Counted from the first letter of the stretch, positions 1 through 6,778 are shown. The stretch is DNA of 9,708 bases from an uncultured Clostridia bacterium (GCA_947176675.1 CAMWRN010000069.1:1-9708); one strand, 5' to 3'. Notes: generated from the sequence alone by a model not told the origin. Numbers and translations are program-made.

Positions 1-29
1 TATATTGGCAAAATACGGAGGTTTTACTT

Positions 30-1856
30 ATGTGCGGCTTTGTTGGCTTTACAAATACACAAAACAATTCAAATAAAATTGTCGAAGCAATGATGGAAAA
101 GATAAGACACCGCGGTCCCGATTCAGGCGGAAAACACGTTGACGGCGATATCGCTCTCGGATTTCGCCGACTGAGCATTATCGACATTACCGCTTCGGGC
201 GACCAGCCCATGTACAACGAGGACAGAACCAAAATTCTGCTCTTCAACGGCGAGATCTATAACTACAAATCTATCCGCGAAGAACTCATTGCGGCGGGAC
301 ACAAATTCAAAAGCAATGCCGATTCGGAGGTAGTCCTCCACGGCTACGAGGAATACGGCGAAAAGCTGCTGAACAAGCTTCGCGGAATGTTTGCATTTGT
401 TATATGGGACACAGTCAAAAAGGAACTTTTCGGCGCGCGGGATTTCTTCGGCATCAAACCGCTGTACTACGCCCAAATGAACGGCACGTTTATGTTCGGC
501 TCGGAAATAAAGGCTTTCCTTGTTCATCCGGATTTCACAAAGGAGCTTAACGAGGCGGCTTTGGAAAATTACTTGACATTCCAGTACTCCCCCACTGCCG
601 AAACGTTTTTCAAGAACGTTTACAAGCTGCCGCCTGCTCACTGCTTCAAATATACGGACGGTAAGCTTGATATTTCCCGCTACTGGGACATTCATTTTGA
701 CCCGGACGAAGCTCCCGATTTAGATAAGTGGGTGGACGAGATTTCCGACATTTTCCATAATTCAGTTGAGGCTCACAAAATTTCCGACGTTGAGGTGGGA
801 AGCTTCCTTTCCAGCGGCGTGGACTCCAGCTATGTTGCCTCTGTTGCAAACGTTGACAAGACCTTTACCGTCGGCTTCGGCGAGGACGAAAAGTACAACG
901 AGATAGGCTGGGCAAAGGAATTCTCCAAATACATCGGCAAGGAGAATATAAGCAAGGTCATCACTCCCGAGGAATACTGGAATAACATTTCCAAAATTCA
1001 GTACCACATGGACGAACCTCTTGCCGACCCCTCCTGCATTGCACTGTATTTCGTCTGCAACAAGGCTTCGGAATACGTCAAGGTAGTGCTTTCGGGCGAG
1101 GGCGCAGATGAGATATTCGGCGGCTACAACATCTACAAGGAACCTATGTCAATGCCCGCCTATAACGCTGTTCCACGTCCCATAAGACGCGGTATCGGAG
1201 CGATCGCGGAAAAGCTTCCCGCCAAAAGAGGGGTAAACTTCCTTGTCCGCCGCGGAAAAGATTTAGAAGAACGCTTTATCGGCAACGCCTATATGTTCAG
1301 CGAAAAGGAACGCAAGGTTCTGCTGAAAATAAAAACGGACGCTCCCCCTGCTGTGGAGATAACAAAGCCTTTTTACGATAAGGTAAAGAACGCGGACGCC
1401 GTTACAAAAATGCAGTATCTCGATCTGCATCTGTGGATGACGGGAGATATTCTGCTGAAAGCAGATAAGATGTCCATGGCAAACAGTCTGGAGCTTCGAG
1501 TGCCGTTCCTCGACAAGGAAGTCATGGCGGTTGCGGAGAGAATTCCCGCAAGGTACCGTGTTACCGATGAAAATACAAAATTTGCCATGAGAAAAGCGGC
1601 TTTGAGGGCGGCTCCTCCGCAGACGGCAAACAAGAAAAAGCTTGGGTTTCCCGTACCTATCCGCGTGTGGCTCAAAGAGGACAAATACTACGGCATTGTC
1701 AAGGAGCATTTCACCTCTCCTGCCGCAGAGCATTTTTTCAACACGGAGCTGCTGATAAAGCTTTTGGACGAACACCGCGAGGGCAAGTACGACAACAGCC
1801 GCAAGATATGGACGATATTTATTTTCCTTGTGTGGTACAAGGTTTACTTTGAATAA
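30..1856 (+). CDS. asnB: Asparagine synthase (glutamine-hydrolysing)
   Basis: This cytoplasmic enzyme makes asparagine from aspartate, ATP and glutamine-derived ammonia. It is 608 aa, the usual length for the bacterial AsnB family. The N-terminal class-II glutaminase domain (about residues 1-190) begins MCGFVGF, so Cys2 becomes the N-terminal nucleophile. Other glutaminase landmarks are RRLSIID (46-52), FNGEIYN (72-78) and NADSE (96-100). The synthetase domain has the PP-loop SSGVDSS (261-267; the more usual form is SGGxDSS) and GEGADEIFGGY (356-366). The start is fixed by CGGAGG at 16-21, 8 nt before the ATG, and by the need for Cys at position 2. The gene stands alone on the plus strand; its promoter lies left of the window. 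It converges on the minus-strand cluster, and its stop codon overlaps the terminator hairpin. I am confident of the family, less so of which asnB paralogue this is. Confidence 0.97.
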   Translation: MCGFVGFTNTQNNSNKIVEAMMEKIRHRGPDSGGKHVDGDIALGFRRLSIIDITASGDQPMYNEDRTKILLFNGEIYNYKSIREELIAAGHKFKSNADSEVVLHGYEEYGEKLLNKLRGMFAFVIWDTVKKELFGARDFFGIKPLYYAQMNGTFMFGSEIKAFLVHPDFTKELNEAALENYLTFQYSPTAETFFKNVYKLPPAHCFKYTDGKLDISRYWDIHFDPDEAPDLDKWVDEISDIFHNSVEAHKISDVEVGSFLSSGVDSSYVASVANVDKTFTVGFGEDEKYNEIGWAKEFSKYIGKENISKVITPEEYWNNISKIQYHMDEPLADPSCIALYFVCNKASEYVKVVLSGEGADEIFGGYNIYKEPMSMPAYNAVPRPIRRGIGAIAEKLPAKRGVNFLVRRGKDLEERFIGNAYMFSEKERKVLLKIKTDAPPAVEITKPFYDKVKNADAVTKMQYLDLHLWMTGDILLKADKMSMANSLELRVPFLDKEVMAVAERIPARYRVTDENTKFAMRKAALRAAPPQTANKKKLGFPVPIRVWLKEDKYYGIVKEHFTSPAAEHFFNTELLIKLLDEHREGKYDNSRKIWTIFIFLVWYKVYFE

Positions 1857-1896
1857 AAAACGGCAGCCTGCATCAGAAAACAGGCTGCCGTTTTTT
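1855..1896. terminator. Bidirectional intrinsic terminator between asnB and the minus-strand cluster
   Basis: A perfect 16-bp inverted repeat (1855-1870 with 1881-1896) surrounds a 10-nt loop. The GC-rich core is CGGCAGCCTG / CAGGCTGCCG, flanked by A6 on the left and T6 on the right. Either strand therefore reads as a stem followed by a U-tract. It can stop asnB from the left and the cluster ending at 1904 from the right. The left arm begins within the asnB TAA codon. Confidence 0.95.
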
Positions 1897-1903
1897 ATTG
1901 GAG

Positions 1904-2587
1904 TCATTCTCTCGAAACAAGAAATTTTATGGCGCGCTCGATACTGTCGCGGGAATTGCCCCAGTCCGCGTCCTTGCCGGTGTTGCGGTAGTCGTACATG
2001 GAGCAGTAGTGGGAAACGTCCTCGTAAAGAGAAGCGATGTATTTTTCGGTAAGTCCGCCGATAAGCTTGTTGAAGTTTTCCAAATCGGCTTTTTGCAGGT
2101 ACGCGGGAGCAAGCGACAAAAGCAGGTCATAGTGGGGCAGACAGACATACTCCTGCTCCGCAAGCAGATTTCGGAAATCCTGCTGACCGTACATTTCAAA
2201 AAATGTCCGCATAAGACGCTCCATGCCCCAGTCTACCTTTTCGCAGACGAAGCAGGTCTCGTTTATCTCGGAAAGCTTTGCCTTACGTGCATTCTTTGGT
2301 TCAAACAGCTTTTTGCGTGAGAAAAGCTGTCTGTCAACTTCTTCCAAGTGAGTTTGCAGCATAAGAGCAAGAGAGAGACGGTTCTTCTGTTTTAACATCT
2401 GCTGAAAATGTGTGTGGCAAAACCCTGCGCGGTTTGTCTCAATACGCACGTCGGGCTCCATCATCGCCGCCCCCATGATGTACTCCACCGTCCGCTGCTC
2501 CAGCATATCCCTCATTCGGCAAATGGGGCAGCCCTCTTTGGGGTCGAGGATCTCGCTTATTGGTATTGTTAAAATACTTTCACGCAT
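1904..2587 (-). CDS. Duplicated CxxC...CxxH protein, probably DUF6062 family
   Basis: A soluble 227-aa protein of unknown function, with no signal peptide or membrane segment. It resembles clostridial proteins that I recall as DUF6062, but I could not run a search. It contains two modules with identical spacing: C20-x2-C23-x33-C57-x2-H60 and C112-x2-C115-x33-C149-x2-H152, offset by exactly 92 residues. Each module looks like a four-ligand metal site (zinc is the likely guess) set in helical sequence. The start ATG follows a GAAAGGAAAG ribosome site. It is the last gene of the minus-strand cluster, 52 nt after the flavoprotein gene, and ends just before the shared terminator. A palindrome lies just upstream. 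Base composition returns to the window average here, unlike the AT-rich gene before it. Function cannot be deduced from context. Confidence 0.8.
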   Translation of the reverse strand: MRESILTIPISEILDPKEGCPICRMRDMLEQRTVEYIMGAAMMEPDVRIETNRAGFCHTHFQQMLKQKNRLSLALMLQTHLEEVDRQLFSRKKLFEPKNARKAKLSEINETCFVCEKVDWGMERLMRTFFEMYGQQDFRNLLAEQEYVCLPHYDLLLSLAPAYLQKADLENFNKLIGGLTEKYIASLYEDVSHYCSMYDYRNTGKDADWGNSRDSIERAIKFLVSRE

Positions 2588-2611
2588 AATTACTTTCCTT
2601 TCAATTTTTCC

Positions 2612-2625
2612 TTAACTGCAGTTAA
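2612..2625. promoter_or_regulatory. Perfect 14-bp palindrome, possible operator
   Basis: TTAACTGCAGTTAA lies in the 52-nt gap upstream of the duplicated Cys/His gene, 24 nt before its start codon. It is a perfect palindrome with no loop, so it resembles a dimeric repressor site more than an RNA terminator. No U-tract follows and I could not define a matching promoter. No regulator is named because none can be recognised. Confidence 0.3.
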
Positions 2626-2639
2626 ACAGTAATACGCTG

Positions 2640-3278
2640 TCAAATTGCCTGTACCACACATTTTACGTATTCTTGTACTTTATGTTCAATTGCTTCCCAA
2701 TCATACGTTTGAACAGGAAAAATATCCTTTTCTTCTATAACATTACATACAGGAAGTGAAATTCCCGTATTCCATTCATCACTATAAGGAACAGTTTTAC
2801 ATTGAATAGTATCTAATGCATTTGCAATTGTATCATTTACCATTGCCTTATAGCTTGACATTGCCCAATTTGAACCGCCACCATGAGAAATAATTCCTGC
2901 TGGTATATTATACACTTCTGATTTATATGTATTATCTTTCCACCAATGTAAAAACGTAATTTCTTCCATTTTTTCCAACAACATACTTAATTTTGCCGGT
3001 ATGGGAGCATAATGAGGTGAAACAAAGAAAACGCAATTTGAATTTAGTATCTTATTGTAAATTTTATTAAAATCCTTGTCTTTACAACATCGCTTGCTGT
3101 CAAAACACTTACCGCATCCGATACACGGAGACAAATCAAATTCCCGCAAATCTAAAATATGGCACTCAATTCCGCTTTGACTCAATACTTTTTTAATTAT
3201 TTCGCATATCTTATATGATGTGCTTTCTCTATAACTATTAGAAATATTAGATGCAGAGATACATATTGCATTCATCAT
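2640..3278 (-). CDS. Flavodoxin-fold NAD(P)H-dependent FMN reductase / iron-sulfur flavoprotein-like
   Basis: A predicted cytoplasmic flavoprotein of 212 aa. The N-terminal strand and phosphate-loop region (ICISASNISNSYREST, 5-20) matches the FMN-binding start of the NADPH-dependent FMN reductase group. Residues 52-65 hold a compact cysteine cluster, C52-x2-C55-x2-C58-x5-C64-C65. It fits the CX2CX2CX4-7C pattern that binds a [4Fe-4S] cluster in the Isf family, so an electron-transfer role is plausible but unproven. SPHYAPIPAKL (87-97) corresponds to the conserved loop after the third strand. Two adjacent ATGs (3278 and 3275) follow AGAGG; either could serve. The gene sits 53 nt after the glycosylase and 52 nt before the duplicated Cys/His gene. 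It is visibly AT-richer than both, about 30% GC in sampled lines against about 50%, which suggests acquisition. The physiological substrate is unknown. Confidence 0.85.
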   Translation of the reverse strand: MMNAICISASNISNSYRESTSYKICEIIKKVLSQSGIECHILDLREFDLSPCIGCGKCFDSKRCCKDKDFNKIYNKILNSNCVFFVSPHYAPIPAKLSMLLEKMEEITFLHWWKDNTYKSEVYNIPAGIISHGGGSNWAMSSYKAMVNDTIANALDTIQCKTVPYSDEWNTGISLPVCNVIEEKDIFPVQTYDWEAIEHKVQEYVKCVVQAI

Positions 3279-3331
3279 ATGTTCCTCTTTTCTTTTTCAA
3301 TTTAAGCTTTTTCATGCGGACTTTAGTAATG

Positions 3332-4141
3332 TTATTTGGATATCTCCGTCCTCATGTAGTGGAAAAGATACTGCTGTGCAATACCCGCATATGGAAGAAC
3401 AAATTCGGGGAAACCGTCCGGATAAAACTGCTCCATAACGCGCTTCATCCACACGTCCATGGGGACGCACTCTATCCTGTGCATACCGTACAGAAGCGCG
3501 CAGTCCGCAACCTTGGGACCCACGCCCTTTATAGTCATAAGTATCTTTCTTGCCTCGTCCGCGGGAAGCTTTTTCACCTCGTCAATGACTATCTCACCGC
3601 TGTTTAGCTTTTCCACGCAGTCGGTTATGTATTTCGCCCGAAAGCCCGCACGCAGGGAAGCAAGGTCTTCGGGGACGATACCTTTCATTTGCGTATAGTC
3701 GGGAAAGCCGCCGTATAGCTCGCAAAGGCGCCCGATTATTCCCTTTATTCTGGGAATATTGTTGTTCTGCGAAATGATAAAGGAGCAGATGGACTCCCAG
3801 CTGTCCTGCCGTAGAAGCCGTATCCCGCCCGCGTAAGAGCAGGCTTTTGCAAGTGTGCTGTCCTCGGAAAGTACCCTTTTTATCTCACCGTAGTCGGTTT
3901 CAAGGTCAAAATATGGAATCCAGACCTTAACAAAGGTTTCTTCGTCGGTATCGTGAAAACGAAAGCAATCCTTTTCCGCGGAGACCGTCAGCGGCGTATT
4001 AAGCATAAATCCGTGATAAGCGCATTCCGCGCCGCCGCTGAGACGTTCCCAGCGGAACGCCTGACCGCAATCTAAAGTTTCGTCAAGATCAAGATCGGGG
4101 GTTTTCAGCAGGATATCCCCGCCTTTTTTAAGATAGTCCAT
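3332..4141 (-). CDS. ogg: 8-oxoguanine DNA glycosylase/AP lyase, OGG1 type
   Basis: A base-excision repair enzyme that removes 8-oxoguanine opposite cytosine and cleaves the abasic site through a Schiff-base lysine. At 269 aa it has the bacterial OGG1 layout: an N-terminal beta domain (about 1-100) with CGQAFRW (25-31), then the helical HhH-GPD domain. The helix-hairpin-helix reads IKGVGPKVADC (204-214), with catalytic Lys210; catalytic Asp229 lies in VPMDVWM (226-232). SQNNNIPRIKGI (124-135) matches the Asn-rich DNA-contacting loop of OGG1. AGIAQQYLFHYMR (252-264) matches the usual C-terminal helix. The ribosome site AAGGAG overlaps the stop codon of the tautomerase gene, with a gap of only 12 nt, so the two are probably co-translated. 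There is no iron-sulfur cysteine cluster, which argues against MutY or Nth. Confidence 0.93.
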   Translation of the reverse strand: MDYLKKGGDILLKTPDLDLDETLDCGQAFRWERLSGGAECAYHGFMLNTPLTVSAEKDCFRFHDTDEETFVKVWIPYFDLETDYGEIKRVLSEDSTLAKACSYAGGIRLLRQDSWESICSFIISQNNNIPRIKGIIGRLCELYGGFPDYTQMKGIVPEDLASLRAGFRAKYITDCVEKLNSGEIVIDEVKKLPADEARKILMTIKGVGPKVADCALLYGMHRIECVPMDVWMKRVMEQFYPDGFPEFVLPYAGIAQQYLFHYMRTEISK

Positions 4142-4153
4142 GTCAAAATCTCC

Positions 4154-4390
4154 TTACAGCAGACTTTTGGGGTCGTAGTTTGGCTTTCTGTAAAGGGTAT
4201 CGGCTTTGCCCTCGATATCCTCCGTAAAAACCTTCTGCCACTCCTCGGCAGTGTAGTCCTCGATACTGACGGTAACGTGACCGTCACCGCACCCCAGAGC
4301 CTCGCAAAGAGCGGCAGTGAGCTTGTCCGCGGCTGCTTTTTTCTGTTCCTCAGTGCGTCCCTTTAACATTTTTAACGAAATATGCGGCAT
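4154..4390 (-). CDS. 4-oxalocrotonate tautomerase-family protein, PptA-like
   Basis: A small enzyme of 78 aa whose N-terminal proline, exposed after Met removal, acts as the general base in keto-enol tautomerisation. The chosen start is the ATG whose second codon is Pro (MPHISLKML). It lies 8 nt after AAGGAG at 4399-4404. A longer frame beginning with GTG at 4399 overlaps that ribosome site and would bury the proline, so I reject it. The sequence matches E. coli PptA (YdcE) in MPHI at the start, an EEQKKA segment, a central EEW and a terminal KPxY. The physiological substrate is unknown for most of this family. It is the first gene of a tight pair with ogg; the 93 nt upstream contain an inverted repeat (ATTGT-N4-ACAAT at 4444-4457) but no clear promoter. 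Confidence 0.88.
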   Translation of the reverse strand: MPHISLKMLKGRTEEQKKAAADKLTAALCEALGCGDGHVTVSIEDYTAEEWQKVFTEDIEGKADTLYRKPNYDPKSLL

Positions 4391-4443
4391 AAAAAGCACT
4401 CCTTTTAGATGTTAGATTTATAGATGTAAAAGTGATGGACTTC

Positions 4444-4457
4444 ATTGTTGTCACAAT
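4444..4457. repeat. Short inverted repeat upstream of the tautomerase-ogg pair
   Basis: ATTGT, a 4-nt spacer and ACAAT form a small dyad within the 93-nt gap between the phosphoesterase and tautomerase genes. It could be an operator or be chance; no U-tract supports a terminator. A TATAAA (4417-4422 on the minus strand) is the only -10-like element downstream of it, and I found no well-placed -35. Confidence 0.2.
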
Positions 4458-4483
4458 ACATTATTCCACAATCAATGAACGTT

Positions 4484-5167
4484 CTACCCCTTTTTTCCAT
4501 CTGTTTTTATGACCTCTACGTCCTCGAAAAGACACTGATATTTTGGCGGGATAAGCTTGTTTTTATGTACCTTGCCGAAAAACCATTTTTGGAACTCGCA
4601 CTCGTCCTTAAGGGCGTCAAAAAAAGTATGCATATAGCTTATCTGCCGCACCTCGAAGTTCAGGAACTCCTTTACGCTTGCGGGCGGCTCGTGGGTGACG
4701 ATATAGTCGACCTTATTACCGTACTTTTCCATATTCTGCTTGCCGGCATCAACTTCCTCGGGAGTGGGAAGTTCACGTTCCCACCATGTTCTCGACTCGC
4801 GGCGTATTTCTATCTCCTTGGTCTGTCCGCCTCCGAAAGCAAAAAAGGTCTTTCCCTGAAGATTAAACACGCTGCCCCGCTTCATGTGCATAAGTCTGCC
4901 CGATATCACATTTACCTTTCCGCCGCAGAAATCCTCCTCGGGATACTGCTCCAGCAGGTCGTAATTTTCGTGGCAGCCCTCCACAAACAGGGTGTAGAAA
5001 CGCTTTTGACCTATTTTTTTAAGTATCTGCTTTTCCCTGTTAGAGCCGTCCCACAGGAAGCCGAAGTCCCCGCAGACAATAAGGAAATCGCCCTTTTTAA
5101 GCCTTGCTATTCTGCTGTCTCCGAAACGGCTGTAATCGCCGTGCATATCGCCTGTTATACAAATCAA
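4484..5167 (-). CDS. Calcineurin-like metallophosphoesterase with altered metal-2 ligands
   Basis: A soluble 227-aa member of the metallophosphoesterase superfamily, substrate unknown. Motifs in order: GDMHGD (6-11; D7 and H9), GDFGFLWD (33-40; D34), GCHEN (64-68), THEPP (158-162; H159) and GKVHKN (198-203). The family normally has GNHE and GHxH; here Asn is replaced by Cys65 and the first His of GHxH by Lys199. By analogy with Mre11-type enzymes, both lost residues are metal-2 ligands, while metal-1 ligands and the catalytic His66 remain. The start is UUG, since GGAGG lies 8 nt upstream and the next residues lead straight into the first strand and D7. It has a good sigma-A promoter at 5202-5230 and is divergent from dacF. 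The fold is clear; activity is uncertain. Confidence 0.88.
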   Translation of the reverse strand: MICITGDMHGDYSRFGDSRIARLKKGDFLIVCGDFGFLWDGSNREKQILKKIGQKRFYTLFVEGCHENYDLLEQYPEEDFCGGKVNVISGRLMHMKRGSVFNLQGKTFFAFGGGQTKEIEIRRESRTWWERELPTPEEVDAGKQNMEKYGNKVDYIVTHEPPASVKEFLNFEVRQISYMHTFFDALKDECEFQKWFFGKVHKNKLIPPKYQCLFEDVEVIKTDGKKG

Positions 5168-5201
5168 AACCCTAACCTCCGAATAAAATATATTCTTTAT
5201 A

Positions 5202-5230
5202 AGTATAGCACAAATTTCCCAAAAGGTAAA
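5202..5230 (-). promoter_or_regulatory. Sigma-A promoter for the metallophosphoesterase gene
   Basis: Reading the minus strand, TTTACC (-35, 5225-5230) is followed by a 17-nt spacer and TATACT (-10, 5202-5207), with an extended TG one base before the -10 (TGCTATACT). The start codon lies 34 nt below the -10, after GGAGG. It is back-to-back with the dacF promoter. Confidence 0.75.
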
Positions 5231-5275
5231 GAGAAAATTTTATTTTTAAAAACTCTTCCATTTTGAAGAAAAATC

Positions 5276-5284
5276 TGTTATAAT
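5276..5284 (+). promoter_or_regulatory. Extended -10 promoter for dacF
   Basis: TGTTATAAT is a perfect TATAAT (5279-5284) with the extended TGn element. The -35 region is weak: the best candidate is CTTCCA at 5255-5260 with an 18-nt spacer. Predicted transcription begins near 5291, leaving a leader of roughly 100 nt before the preferred dacF start. Confidence 0.7.
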
Positions 5285-5391
5285 AATGTATAAGCACTGT
5301 CTTTGCAGTACGCAAACTCAGCGCGGTCATGACAGTTTAAAGTACGGAAAGGAGAAAACCTGTCTGCAAACAAATGACAGGGTCTGTATAT
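5285..5391 (+). promoter_or_regulatory. dacF leader with alternating CTGTC/GACAG segments
   Basis: The leader contains CTGTC at 5297-5301, GACAG at 5331-5335, CTGTC at 5360-5364 and GACAG at 5376-5380. Possible pairings are ACTGTC/GACAGT (5296-5301 with 5331-5336) plus CCTGTC/GACAGG (5359-5364 with 5376-5381). Alternatively, the second and third segments can pair and enclose the AGGAG at 5350-5354 in the loop. These short stems are suggestive only; I recognise no known riboswitch or attenuator. Confidence 0.3.
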
Positions 5392-6759
5392 ATGAATTTT
5401 CTGAAAAAAACTGCGGTAATGCTTGCCGCTCTTACAATCTTTGGGATATTTTCGCAGATACGCACTTCGGCGGTAACGTTTACACCGAATTTTACCGTTG
5501 AAAGCGAAGCTGCCGTTCTTATCAATATGGACAAGGATATTGTGGTGTATGAAAAAAATCCCACGAAAAAAATGTACCCCGCCTCCCTTACGAAAATAAT
5601 GACCGCTATCGTTGTTCTGGACAACGTTTCCGATCTGGACAACACCGAATATGAAGCTCCGCTGGCGGTTTTTGACGACCTTTACGGAAAGGATCCCTCA
5701 TCCGTTGGTTATACCCGCGGAGAAGTCATTACCGCAACGGATCTTATGTATTCAATGCTTATGGCTTCGGCGTGCGAGTCGGCGGGCATTTTAGCCTATA
5801 ACGTGGGCGGCGGAAGTATGCCAAACTTCGTTGACATGATGAACCAAAAAGCCGCAGAGATCGGCTGTACGGGCACTCATTTCGTAAATCCTCACGGTCT
5901 TTACGACGACGACCAGTACACAAACGCTCACGATATGGCTGTCATTGCAAAGTATGCGGTTGACAATTACCCGAAATTTGTGGAGATAGCCACAACAACG
6001 GAATATACTCTGCATGGAACAAATTACCATCAGGACAACTGGGCAACTATTCATCACACCAATGCCATGACACTCAAGGGCGAGTATTACTACGAACCTG
6101 TCCGCGGACTCAAAACAGGTACGCTGGACGAATCGGGACGCTGTCTTGCTTCCATGGCTACACGCGACGGAAACAACTACCTGCTCGTAACGCTGGGTGC
6201 ACCAATGTACGACGCGGATGGAAACCGTTCCTACGGACATTACTCCGACCACGAAAAAATCTACGAATGGGCGTTCAACACATTTTCCTATGAAAAAATT
6301 CTCAGCACCACGGACGAGATCACGGAAGTCCCCGTAAAGCTGGGCGACGGCTCGGATCACGTCATTCTTGTTCCGTCTGAGGACTTCTACACGCTTTGGC
6401 CAAACACATTAGATTCCTCAAGCCTTAAAAAAGAGATAGTCACAAAAAATTATCTTGACACCGACGGGTCCATCACCGCTCCCGTGGAAAAAGGTCAGGT
6501 TTTAGGCAAATACACTCTTTCGTTGTCTGGAGAGACCCTGTGTACGGTTGACCTTGTAGCAAATAACGGCGTTGCGCTGTCCCAGCTTGAATACAACATC
6601 ATGAAGGTCAAGTCGTTCGTAGGATCGTTCTGGTTCAAAATGGCAGTGGCTGCAGCGGTACTTCTTACGGTGGCTTATGTGACGGTGTACATTCTTGCAA
6701 CAAAAAAACGCAGAATGAAGATAAAAAAAGTCTCACAAAAGGGAAAACGGAGACTTTGA
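5392..6759 (+). CDS. dacF: D-alanyl-D-alanine carboxypeptidase (DacF-like low-molecular-weight PBP)
   Basis: An exported enzyme that trims the terminal D-Ala from peptidoglycan pentapeptides. The preferred start begins MNFLKKTAVML, a typical signal peptide (about 1-28). An in-frame ATG at 5374 would add six residues and lies 19 nt from AGGAG, so the exact start is uncertain. From the preferred start (455 aa): SLTK at 65-68 (Ser65 nucleophile, Lys68), KTG at 241-243, and SAC at 126-128 where S-x-N is expected. The peptidase S11 domain covers about 35-290 and a PBP5-like C-terminal beta domain about 300-390. A transmembrane helix (about 416-436) followed by a Lys/Arg-rich tail anchors it, instead of the amphipathic helix of E. 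coli PBP5. It has its own promoter. The symbol is by family resemblance. Confidence 0.92.
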   Translation: MNFLKKTAVMLAALTIFGIFSQIRTSAVTFTPNFTVESEAAVLINMDKDIVVYEKNPTKKMYPASLTKIMTAIVVLDNVSDLDNTEYEAPLAVFDDLYGKDPSSVGYTRGEVITATDLMYSMLMASACESAGILAYNVGGGSMPNFVDMMNQKAAEIGCTGTHFVNPHGLYDDDQYTNAHDMAVIAKYAVDNYPKFVEIATTTEYTLHGTNYHQDNWATIHHTNAMTLKGEYYYEPVRGLKTGTLDESGRCLASMATRDGNNYLLVTLGAPMYDADGNRSYGHYSDHEKIYEWAFNTFSYEKILSTTDEITEVPVKLGDGSDHVILVPSEDFYTLWPNTLDSSSLKKEIVTKNYLDTDGSITAPVEKGQVLGKYTLSLSGETLCTVDLVANNGVALSQLEYNIMKVKSFVGSFWFKMAVAAAVLLTVAYVTVYILATKKRRMKIKKVSQKGKRRL

Positions 6760-6778
6760 TGATTAATCCTTGTTTGTA

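Noticed and set aside
261..267. AsnB PP-loop as SSGVDSS (protein residues 261-267) being a disabling mutation
   Set aside because: The rest of the loop and GEGADEIFGGY are intact and, to my recollection, the Ser variant occurs in other Firmicutes synthases, so it is not treated as damage.
1263..1907. 214-codon open frame on the minus strand
   Set aside because: It is antisense to the C-terminal half of asnB and reads through the terminator hairpin at 1855-1896; no domain is recognisable.
4400..4456. Promoter for the tautomerase-ogg pair
   Set aside because: There is a TATAAA on the minus strand, but the only good -35-like hexamer, GTGACA, lies 26 nt away, outside the workable spacing.
4445..5266. 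273-codon open frame on the plus strand
   Set aside because: It is antisense to the metallophosphoesterase, whose catalytic motifs, ribosome site and promoter are clear; the frame also runs through that promoter.
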